A program made the translations under genes and the position numbers. The notes beneath the pieces are model-generated. The model searched no databases, had not been told where the DNA came from, and worked only from the letters and a program-made list of their open reading frames with translations. A stretch of 64,000 nucleotides of DNA, from assembly GCA_900095095.1 (NCBI GenBank), contig FMBT01000410.1:1-64000 (forward strand), given 5' to 3'. Below, piece by piece: positions 12,805 through 21,646 of this stretch (positions within the stretch are counted from its first letter, which is position 1; every line of letters begins with the position of its first letter). This DNA comes from Fragilariopsis cylindrus CCMP1102. Its lineage: Eukaryota; Bacillariophyta; Bacillariophyceae; Bacillariales; Bacillariaceae.

Positions 12805-13244
12805 TGTATAGTATAACGCTGTGTTGAAATCTATTAGGTTATAGGATAGACGTAAGCTGATGGTGTGTTGTGGTTTGTGTCATTTACGATGCTACAGTAT
12901 TACCGTTACATCGTAGAAAGTATATATTTATTTATTAGTTAGTCTAGAAAAAAGTTTGTATAAGATGCAATAGTGATATGATTTGTTCCGTTGTTGCTGC
13001 TGTGGCTGAGGCTGAGGCTGTTGTTGACCAGGAACAATTATTACTACAATGTGAGAGAATCGGCACCTGTTGGAACCATAGTATATATTTAGCTGCTTCT
13101 TATTGAGAGAAGGGGTGAACATAAAACTTAAAGTTCCTTCCACATATCAGTATTCCTTCTTCAAAAGTCTAGGTAATCAATTGTACATATTAGTGTGCGT
13201 CGTGGCTTAATAGTTAATAATTATCGGTTTCCATATCCTCATCA
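12805..13244. other. Convergent intergenic region
   Basis: Holds the duplicated 3' flank of the tandem pair (to about 13130). A Gln/Pro-coding microsatellite-like GCTGAGGCTGAG stretch lies at about 13000-13025. No gene seen. Confidence 0.5.
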
Positions 13245-14372
13245 TCATCGGGTTTCCTGGACGCTATCTAACTGATCTTGATTATGATCAGCTACAGTAC
13301 TATAACTATAATTATTATAATTCGTCGACATAATATCATATATCGAACCTGATGCTATTCTACTATTGTTGTTGTCGTCGTCTTCCCCTTCTTCATCTAG
13401 CCAATCTTGTAGGTCGCATAAATCCATAGAAACTTCTGAAGATCGTCTTGAGTCCTTTTGCATAGCTTTCAACCCAACCCGTCGCTTGTGAACCTTAAGA
13501 AAGGACCGTGCCAAACAAAGTAATGATCCAATTTCTGCAAAGTATACACCGGCAAGAGCAGCATCAGGATGGGGATAAAAACCACAAGAAAAACTCCCTG
13601 AACAAAAGAATGCAATTGCAAATAATTCTAGTAGTCGATCCCACTGAAGTTTCAATGGTGTTGTTACTTCTACCAGTGATCCAACGTAATCGTTATCGAT
13701 ATCGTTATCGATATGATTATCGTTGGTGGTAGTGGTAGTGGTAGTGGATCCTCCAGGTCCACACAATTTTGATGCACCTATTCTTGATCGGCAATTACCA
13801 CCTCTTGTGAAAAATAGAATGACCTGATAGAATGGTTCTATGGTAAGCGAGAATGATCCATATACAAACATATGATTGATTACTGGATAATACTTTAACC
13901 CGGTTTCCTTGTTGGAGTAACTTGCAAGAATATATATAATGCAACCAATAATAAAAAAGCTGTAACATAAAAATGATCCCAAATCTTCGATTCCCCATGG
14001 GCACCAGCTGTTATTTGAAGATCTCTTTCGAAACTTCATAAATAGAGGAACAGAGTACATAATACAACCATAACACCAAAGGAATGATCCATAACGAACA
14101 TCTAGGAGCCTGTTCTCATAATACGTAGAAGAGATAAACGCAGCCGAGCCAACCGCATAGCTTAGAGAACCATTGAAGTGAATAAAAATATCGAAGAGGG
14201 TAGGAATGGCAGCAGCATTATCATCTACCACCACCATCGCGGACGTCGTATCGATATCCTTCTCGGGGGCAAGAACAATATTCTCGATGTCAAAGTTATC
14301 GTCCATTGTCTCCGTCTTCTCCGTATTGTCGCATGTATCAACGGCTTGTTTGTTTCTACCATCGATTATCAT
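13245..14372 (-). CDS. Multi-pass membrane protein, possibly YrhK-like, 375 aa
   Basis: A single intact frame. An N-terminal acidic cytosolic region of about 60 residues is followed by about six hydrophobic segments: GSLSYAVGSAAFISSTYY, YGSFLWCYGCIMYSVPLFM, LGSFLCYSFFIIGCIIYIL, a further pair around INHMFVYGSFSLTI, then ELFAIAFFCSGSFSCGFY and FAEIGSLLCLARSFL. An Asp/Asn/Thr linker divides the protein into two halves. The C-terminal tail is Ser/Asn/Tyr-rich. Paired short helices with GS and a charged end resemble the YrhK-type membrane domain seen in several algal proteins; I infer this from the pattern only. Location and substrate are unknown. Confidence 0.75.
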   Translation of the reverse strand: MIIDGRNKQAVDTCDNTEKTETMDDNFDIENIVLAPEKDIDTTSAMVVVDDNAAAIPTLFDIFIHFNGSLSYAVGSAAFISSTYYENRLLDVRYGSFLWCYGCIMYSVPLFMKFRKRSSNNSWCPWGIEDLGSFLCYSFFIIGCIIYILASYSNKETGLKYYPVINHMFVYGSFSLTIEPFYQVILFFTRGGNCRSRIGASKLCGPGGSTTTTTTTNDNHIDNDIDNDYVGSLVEVTTPLKLQWDRLLELFAIAFFCSGSFSCGFYPHPDAALAGVYFAEIGSLLCLARSFLKVHKRRVGLKAMQKDSRRSSEVSMDLCDLQDWLDEEGEDDDNNNSRIASGSIYDIMSTNYNNYSYSTVADHNQDQLDSVQETR

Positions 14373-15550
14373 GGTTTGTATTTATTTCGTTATTCTTGTC
14401 GAGGGGGAAAAGAAGACTAGTTTACAACTTCGATTGTTTTTGTTTTTGTAGAGATGAGATGACGATAAAGTTCGATGTGGACATTTTTCCTTTCCGCTTA
14501 TCATGCATCCAGATGCCTCATCAGGGACTACGACATATAACTTATTGTTTGAAAGCTGCCGCTTTGCTCCTCTTAGTCTTAGAAAGACTGAAAGGGACTT
14601 AGTTGAAGATTTTTGTAAAATCCATACCAAGCCTATATGTAGGTCCTAATGTCTACCATTCATGCACATCTTGATCTAAGATGTTTCTCGTCGCGTCAAA
14701 AATAGAGAAAGAGAACAAACTTGAATCGTGGTATTCTGTGATACTAGTAGTATGTGACCGCGTTACAATTTACAATTAATGGTCTAAAAATCGCATTACA
14801 ATTTACAATTAATGGTCTACATAGATTTATACCCCGTAAAACGTGAAATGAATAAAATCTGCCTTAAGTAAAGATGGAAAAATTAGATATATTGATATTG
14901 ATAATAAAAATTATTAATATCATGCATACCGACCGTTGAATCGATTTTCCTTCGCGTTCCAGTTGCCTTTGCGACCACTAGTATGTTCTTTCCAAATTAT
15001 GCTACTTCTATGTTGAAGCTAAAGGCCTTACCGTACTATTTTTGATTGATTATTACGTGATACTTAACGACGACGCGACGACGACGACGAATCGTAACGG
15101 CGTACGAGATACGCGCGCGAGACAAAAGTGCAGTAATAAGAAAGTTCTCATAGTTAAGTTATTAAATAACAATGATAGAAGAATATCATTGTCAATCATT
15201 ATTATTTGAAACAACTAGCCCGGGCTAGTTGTTACTAATAGTTTAGTAACGAGGTATGTGGTATTTCAACGCAGGTATTCATTGGGAACTAGTTAAGCTC
15301 CAACACACTCTCCAGTACTGTACTTCAATCTTACAAAGTCTTCCGCAATTTTCAATCTTAATTCAATCATGCCATCGCAATATAGTTGGCATGGAGCTTC
15401 GCCCTGCGCTTCCATATGTATTTAGTAATACCCGCATGTGAATTACACGATTCCTAGTCGCGCTCTCAAAGCCTTTTTAAAATACCGAGTTAGTATTGTA
15501 GATATACAGTATATCTCAATAACCGAGAGGCAGTAGTAAAACATAGTTTT
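14373..15550. other. Intergenic region with 33-bp direct repeat and palindromes
   Basis: No gene is supported. It contains two tandem copies of a 33-bp unit (14759-14791 and 14792-14824, around ACAATTTACAATTAATGGTC). An inverted repeat CAATGATA...TATCATTG lies at about 15171-15192, and a perfect 24-bp palindrome centred on CCCGGG at 15210-15233. A (GAC)n-like run lies near 15070-15100. Confidence 0.6.
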
Positions 15551-17362
15551 TTAGATTATTTGGTTCAGCACGGGAAGCTTTCGAATAAAGAATGAAAGAG
15601 GCCAACTAATTAGCTCCGTTAGTAGAACAATGAAAATCCACCCAAACAAAATCATGCCACCACTAAGGACCGTAGAGCTGGTCAATAAAGTTTGGAAAAC
15701 AAGATCAATGCCAAAACCGTTGCGGAGGATATAAACCCACAAAGATGTTACACAAGTGACAACAATCGGGTGGATAAGATAAACTGCATATGCAGCCTGC
15801 ATCATCATAAGCATAGTCAGATTAATTGTCTTGACTTTGTTGCAAGTGTAATCCAGAATTATAACGATCAAACTCAAACTCATGATGGCCAACAGAACAT
15901 TCTCGCAAATGCATTCAACCAAAGGCCAGCCATCAATACCATCATACGTACCACCAAGGTAAACAAAGTATCCACTCGCAGGAATGACGGTTATTGGCAG
16001 TGTATAATAAGTGCAATAGATGAGACTCCGTGCATTCTTTGTGGCGGCATTTGTTCTTTCTTGATTGGTTTGTTCCTCCTCGTCGTTTTCTCTATTTCCA
16101 CTGTCAGCTGGCGTCCAAGCGATTGCCTTTTCAAAGTAATCAAACCAGCCGTTCTCGCCGGCAAAACAGCCTGCTACAAAGTACGCGTTCCACAACGGAA
16201 ATGCATTCCCAGGAGTCATTCGGGCACCAAAAATTATACGCTCATCTAAGGCCGGGTCAGCCCAATTTACAAGCCCATTGAGAACGCCAGCGGCCATAAT
16301 CCATAAGTACAGCGTTGCATCGAATCTAAAGAACTGCCCGAACCAAGAACGAATTGCCAAATCACCAGCTCTGGCAGTGGCAGCCATAACAAATGCATAT
16401 GCTAAATTGAACCAAGTCAGAATGATGATGAACCACAAAACTGTTAGGTTGAAGTCATATACATAATCAGCACCCGTCGTCAAGTATGCAATGTAGTTGT
16501 TCAAGGGTCCCAATCCAACGTATGAAATCAATGTAGGCAAAATCAATCGTTTCAATTTATGGAAAACAAATTCTTCTGTGGTTCTACTGGACTTGAATGA
16601 TCTCGGAGTAAAAATCCCACTGATAAAAAAGAACAGGTTCATCAAGGTAGCCAACGCTGGGCCAGCAACAATTGCTCCCGTTACAGAGAGCCAATTGGTA
16701 TAATCAGCAATCTTTGGAGACCAAGCGGTCACTGAAACTGAACCCGCAGTTTGCGAGCAATGTGCAAACACTACGGCAACGATCAAAATAACCTTTATAA
16801 CATCCAAATAAGGCAATCGTTTGGAGAGATACTTTCGTACAAGAGGGTGTTGATTGTTCGAACCATCGACCTGTTCGTCTTCTGAATTGACAGCATTAGC
16901 TTCATCTAGATTTGTACCAACGCCTTCGTTTCCTTCTTCGACGGGAGAATAATCTTCTTCGATGACGGCATCAATTTGTTGTTTGTCTTGTTTTAGATTG
17001 ATCGATCTCTCAACCTGTTCGTTGTCTGAATTGACAGCATTAGCTTCATCTAGATTCGTACTAACGCCTTCGTTCGCTTCTTTTACGGAAGGAGAATCTT
17101 CTTCGAGGACGATATCATTTTGTTGTTTTTCTTGTTTTGACACCAACTCTTCTTTATTTGATCGATTACGGTAATATTGGCGTACCCAAAGAATCACCGT
17201 AATTCCAGATAACCCAAAGATACAGATCCTGTCGAAGAAAAAACTAAGGTTATACTTTTCTGGTGTGAAGCATACTAATGACCACAGGCCTATCTCAAAT
17301 GCAATCACGAGGAGAGATCGGAAAAGTCTGGGACTGCTTTTTAAGATGGTTGAAAATCCCAT
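15551..17362 (-). CDS. Acyltransferase 3 (OafA/NolL-like) membrane protein, 603 aa
   Basis: An intact single-exon frame from ATG 17362. Two hydrophobic segments open the protein. Then comes a hydrophilic region with an internal duplication (NEGVSTNLDEANAVNS and NEGVGTNLDEANAVNS, about 43 residues apart). The transferase domain follows, beginning KRLPYLDVIKVILIVAVVFA then HCSQ, the family's conserved first helix with the catalytic-type His. About nine further membrane segments follow. FFISGIF, MLMMMQAAYAVYLIHPIVV and GWIFIVLLTELISWPLSFFI match the expected topology of membrane O-acyltransferases of the acyltransferase-3 family, which transfer acyl groups to sugars or lipids. The substrate here cannot be told. 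Eukaryotic, bacterial-like members are common in algae. Confidence 0.85.
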   Translation of the reverse strand: MGFSTILKSSPRLFRSLLVIAFEIGLWSLVCFTPEKYNLSFFFDRICIFGLSGITVILWVRQYYRNRSNKEELVSKQEKQQNDIVLEEDSPSVKEANEGVSTNLDEANAVNSDNEQVERSINLKQDKQQIDAVIEEDYSPVEEGNEGVGTNLDEANAVNSEDEQVDGSNNQHPLVRKYLSKRLPYLDVIKVILIVAVVFAHCSQTAGSVSVTAWSPKIADYTNWLSVTGAIVAGPALATLMNLFFFISGIFTPRSFKSSRTTEEFVFHKLKRLILPTLISYVGLGPLNNYIAYLTTGADYVYDFNLTVLWFIIILTWFNLAYAFVMAATARAGDLAIRSWFGQFFRFDATLYLWIMAAGVLNGLVNWADPALDERIIFGARMTPGNAFPLWNAYFVAGCFAGENGWFDYFEKAIAWTPADSGNRENDEEEQTNQERTNAATKNARSLIYCTYYTLPITVIPASGYFVYLGGTYDGIDGWPLVECICENVLLAIMSLSLIVIILDYTCNKVKTINLTMLMMMQAAYAVYLIHPIVVTCVTSLWVYILRNGFGIDLVFQTLLTSSTVLSGGMILFGWIFIVLLTELISWPLSFFIRKLPVLNQII

Positions 17363-17545
17363 GATGTTAGGTTGTGAACTAAAAGTCGTCTGTGTGAGTA
17401 TACTGTATAACTAAATACGTGGCAAAAATACAACTGTGAGTCTGTAACGAGTGCTTGTACGTGTACTTTTACTTGTGTATTAAGCGAGATTGATACCAGC
17501 ATGATTGAACCGCTTTTACCTTTCGCTTTAGGATGTTCACTTATA
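17363..17545. promoter_or_regulatory. Upstream region of the acyltransferase gene
   Basis: A short gap between the acyltransferase start and the MITE. No recognisable element; the MITE sits only about 185 bp upstream of the start codon. Confidence 0.3.
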
Positions 17546-17758
17546 CTTTCTCCGTGCAACGCTTGATTTGCACGCGCTATCGTTTGAAAATTAAGACGCT
17601 AAAAGCGCGTTGAAGAACCCCTTAAAATTTACCCACAAAATGCGAAATGTACGAAAAAAATAAAAATAAGCGAAGATTTTAAGGGTTCTTCAACGCCATT
17701 TTATGGTGTAATAATTCCTCAGAATAGCGCGTACGAATCAAGCGTTGCACGGAGGCAG
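17546..17758. mobile_element. Stowaway-like MITE (Tc1/mariner type), 213 bp
   Basis: Flanked by TA on both sides (17544-17545 and 17759-17760). Terminal inverted repeats begin CTTTCTCCGTGCAACGCTTG on the left and CTGCCTCCGTGCAACGCTTG when the right end is reverse-complemented, and extend about 38 bp to CGCGCTAT. The internal arms also pair (GTTGAAGAACCC...GGGTTCTTCAAC), giving a long hairpin around AAATGCGAAATGTACG. There is no coding capacity. It belongs to the same family as the elements at 47045, 48179 and 39603. The CTCCGT-containing end and TA target site are typical of Stowaway MITEs moved by mariner transposases. Confidence 0.85.
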
Positions 17759-17760
17759 TA

Positions 17761-18285
17761 TTTGTATGACTTCTCAAAGATTGAGACAGTAACTTTCAAC
17801 GATCGAGTCTGACCGCACAATAGTTGATTTTCGTTGACGGAGGAATAGAAATACGGTACTGTCAACTAAGAATACGCTCTCCAGGCGAGGGTTAATTAGT
17901 TTTAATACCGAATAGTGGTGTCATTCGATCCAAATAAGATGGTGGCGCATGGACCTATTGGTTGTATTTATTGAAAGAAGGGCTTAATCTTTTTCAATCT
18001 ACAACCCACGTGAAGTGCATGCCCCTGGTAGCGCGAAACTGGTAGCGCGAAATAGGGAAAAAGAGAAGATCTGTATAATATTATGCAAGAATTGTGCCAA
18101 CGCAAACAATGCTGCTGCTGGTACTACTACTACTACTACTAAAACTTTTACGATCGATACAAGTAAAGTCGTTGTAGTCGATGATGTTGTAGTTGATGAG
18201 GTCGTAATTGAAGTTGATGAAGTTTTAGTCAATGATGAAGTTGTAGTCAATGATGGAGTTGATGAAGAAATAATAGTAAATAAAG
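17761..18285. other. Intergenic region with a short repetitive open frame
   Basis: A 95-codon open frame (18015-18302, +) consists mainly of degenerate V/D/E repeats after a Thr run. I do not support it as a gene. GGTAGCGCGAAA occurs twice at about 18027-18051. Confidence 0.4.
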
Positions 18286-18725
18286 GAAACGGTCCCGAAT
18301 AGCGAAAACCGACCCCTGCAGAGTATTTGGATCGACGTCGAGAAAATACGTACAACCGCTGCGGTAGATTATTTTACATGCCTTATTTTTAATAAGTCTG
18401 TGGTTAAATCTACTCTAGAACTTTGTCATTAGGTTTCTCTTGTTATTGTTGTTAGATATACACCAAAGGAAGTAGCTGAAACGGTCCCAAATAGCGAAAA
18501 CCGACCCCTACAGAGTATTTGGATCGACGTCGAGCAAATACCTACAAATACGACGGTTCTTGTCGGCCCATTATTGATTCATTTTTTGGTTAAATTCACT
18601 CTAAAGAGATCGTTAGTAGGTCTCTCTTGTGTTATTAGTTACATATATACCAAAAGAAGTGGACAGATTAGCCTCGTAACATCATAAACGGACCCCTGCG
18701 GCGTATAATGATATCATTACACCCA
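18286..18725. repeat. 192-bp tandem direct repeat, two copies plus a partial third
   Basis: Unit 1 starts at 18286 (GAAACGGTCCCGAATAGCGA) and unit 2 at 18478 (GAAACGGTCCCAAATAGCGA), a period of 192. Shared blocks include CCGACCCCT(G/A)CAGAGTAT, TGGATCGACGTCGAG and GGTTAAAT(C/T)(T/C)ACTCTA, and both end in AAGAAGT/AAGTAG. A weaker third start (AAACGGACCCCTGCGGCGTA) lies near 18690. The array sits immediately downstream (3') of the minus-strand tRNA-Lys. No coding sense. Confidence 0.8.
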
Positions 18726-18788
18726 CCGATACTCGTGAACACAATGATACGTTCCTGTTCCCCCACAGTACGATGCGCGCAAAAAGAA

Positions 18789-18861
18789 CACCCGATATGG
18801 GGATTGAACCCATGACCACACGATTAAAAGTCGAGCGCTCTTCCAACTGAGCTAACCGGGT
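18789..18861 (-). tRNA. tRNA-Lys (UUU)
   Basis: Full cloverleaf read from the sequence: acceptor ACCCGGT/ATCGGGT with one G-T pair, D stem GCTC/GAGC, anticodon loop CTTTTAA with anticodon TTT, T stem ATGGG/CCCAT with loop TTCAATC, discriminator G. The anticodon stem CTCGA/TCGTG has one T-T mismatch. Intronless; CCA is not encoded. Identical to the copy at 25588 on the other strand. Confidence 0.95.
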
Positions 18862-19110
18862 AAAGTTGCTTGTTGTGAATTGTCCAAATTTTGAGTTTAT
18901 TAACCTTTTGTTTTGGTTGAGGATTGTTTGTGATGATGTGCTTTTGTGAATGATCATAACATTGTTTTTGATCAAACACTAAATTTACTTTACAGATGGA
19001 TGGAAATAATTTAGCTGTAAGCTGTTTTCTATATAATAGTGTCAAGTGATCATCCAGTCCGTAGTGTACAGTTCATGGTGGTAATGTTATTATATGTTAT
19101 TATTGTCATT
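18862..19110. other. Intergenic spacer
   Basis: Nothing recognised beyond short Asn/Ile-coding trinucleotide runs (TTATTATTGTCATTATTG) at about 19085-19115. Confidence 0.4.
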
Positions 19111-20480
19111 ATTGTACATTAGAGCGAACTTCAAATGGGAAGCACAAATGAACATAGATGCAGAATATCAAGAAGAACAAGGACAATTCCATCCAATGAT
19201 ACACTCACTACCGAGTTGCCCAGCAATGCTATCAATAAAGGAATAAATGTAAAAAGCAACTACAGGAAGCAACTCATAGGAGGAGCGTACGTAGAAAACC
19301 AAATTATATAGAATACCTACTACAATACAAATTTGGGTGGTCGAACGACACGATAACAGGAATAGCGTGGAAATGCCTGAGATTAGCAATACAAAGAATC
19401 AACAGAGACGTTCTACTAACAAAAATATGTCACCATTTACTACCAACAGCAACAACAGTATTGTGTAAGAGAAAGTACCAAAACAGCGACAAGAGATCAT
19501 ATGATGATTTGCAAGGCTCAATCAATAATAAAGTGGAGAAGTTCATGTATGACTGCAGTAGGAAAACGACTAGACAAGATGTAAACAGAATCTGGATTGA
19601 AAGGAATGCTCAGTACTGCAATAGCTGAGTGGTTAGAGACTGCAACAGTAGATAGAGCCAACTACCTAGAAAAATACCATGATGCAATATGATCACAAAC
19701 AAGAATCAGGTGGCAACATATATTTGCAGGAAAACTGGCACAGGAATGGTTGTACTTACAAGAACAAAGAACAAACACGACGACAGGAAAGAAACAAGAT
19801 AGCTATATATGGAGAGTATCAATAGTACAGATACTACTTTTTTTACAATACATTGCCTTATGGGAACTAAGAAACGAAGAAGTACACTGGAAAACTAAGG
19901 AACATCAAGAAAGAACAAGAAAAGAAAGACTAAAGATAGAAGTTAGCAGACTTCATTCATTGAAAGACAGTGCAAGACCCAGCAATATGTTCTTTTATTT
20001 CATGCAAACGAAGCAGAATACATAGAGGAATCAACATCACAAACAATAGCAAGCTGGATAAGCAGCCACAGGAAAGCAGCAACAAATAGCGTCAAGAAAT
20101 GGGCAGCAACATCACAAAATGGAGAGACAAGTATTGTAGGGTGGATGAGAGGAGAAGAAAATAATGAAGCAATAGATCAAATACATGCACAACAGAGACA
20201 GGAATTCTTACACTGGAAAGAACGCGGAGAAAAAGAAGAAAAGAAGAAAGAAGAAGAAAAAGGATTAGGAATTGAACCAACAGACAGACAACTATAGCAC
20301 AATTTTTCAGACAAATAATCCAGGGATGTCCGCTATTAGACAACCTTGTAAGACTTCTACATACAAACATAGAGAACTAGGCTAACATAGACTACTCGTG
20401 CCCCTAACAGGGTGCCAGATCTTCTTGTGCAGTGGTAGGCCGTTTACGTCCATCACTTGCCAAATGAAGTTAGATTAAAT
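19111..20480 (+). mobile_element. Decayed retroelement fragment (unclassified, LINE-like or related)
   Basis: Plus-strand frames contain fragments such as ITGIAWKCLRLAIQRINRDV, LWELRNEEVH and a Lys/Glu-rich tail, in the order seen in the region downstream of the reverse transcriptase in repetitive diatom proteins. No reverse-transcriptase core or terminal repeats are seen in the window. The element is broken, with many interruptions, and only its 3' part is recognisable. The class (LINE or LTR) cannot be settled. Moderate decay suggests an old insertion. Confidence 0.5.
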
Positions 20481-21646
20481 ATCCATATTATTATTGTTGT
20501 TATTGTGGTCAGTAGTGATGGCTGGCTAGGATCTGATGAAGTGACTTATTTTGTGGTGGCAGTCCAGTACAGAAACTAATTTTGACCATTATTTATGATC
20601 AAAATCAAAACAATTAACATCATGACATAAGTGATGATGGTGTCATGATTTGTATAAAGAAGAGGAAAAGTTGTATGTAATACACTGATGTACACATACA
20701 CAACATACAGACTTTTTCTGACAAACAACTACATCAACATTCACTAAATTGCAGATAAATTTCTGACATTTATGTCATGTTACTCTTTTTATCCATTACA
20801 CTGCACCTTCTGATATTATAAAATAATTAATTGATAATAAAGAAGAAGAAAAAGCCTCATTCATGATATACTCCTCCTCTTTAAATGTGCATATTAATAC
20901 TTATTTATTGCCACACTACTACTATTTGTGCAGTAGTATTGTGAAACACCCCCCACCAGAAAATATGATGGGGGTAATGATATGAGGCTGCTGCTGCTGC
21001 TGCTGCTGCTTGGAATTTCCAATCTCCAAATCATCTTCTATTCTTCCTGCACTGTGGCACCTTTTCTGCTGGCCTAACACAACAAGTAAGGGCATAAGAA
21101 AGCAGATAGAGCTAGCAGTGTCTCACCACGCAAAGGGTTGTGGAATAGAAAAAAGAGGTATCTCAAGAGAGAAATTACAATTTGTCCCCTTCACAAGTGC
21201 TAGAAATCCATAATGAGGACAGCTTGTAGAGTTGGATCCAAAGAGAGGTAACAATGCAAACATCTTTAACACAAGCTACTATGACTACTATGTGGCCTTT
21301 GTCAGTAATATCAAACAAGTTAGATTCAGCTTCCTCACAAAGCATCCACCTTTGGGGGATCACAACCAACACGGATAATTATCTTTAAAACAGTAAATAT
21401 GGGAGATTCAAGTATATTTTAAGCTAAAAGAAAAAGACATTCAAACACCCAAATACACATCAATCCTACTATCATTTCCTGAGATAGATGAAAGCTATAC
21501 TATTTTGACCACTGTGGCTTACTACTAAATCTAAAGGAGAATGGATCTATCACTTTTGCAGTGCAAACTATAAGATCTTGGAATAAGATGTTGATGTGTT
21601 TGCTTTCACGAACAACGTGTCATGTTTATTCTCACTCCTCTTCAGT
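20481..21646. other. Gene-poor region, probably further repeat debris
   Basis: No gene is supported. A (CTG)n tract lies at about 20988-21010. Base composition and short broken frames resemble the preceding retroelement region. No terminal repeats were found by eye. Confidence 0.4.

Noticed and set aside
18015-18302. 95-codon plus-strand open frame
   Set aside because: Composed of degenerate V/D/E repeats and a Thr run; no motif, and it runs into the tandem repeat array.
19617-19650. tRNA-like GCTGAGTGGTTAGAGAC
   Set aside because: Only an A-box-like match; no partner stems and inside the decayed retroelement.
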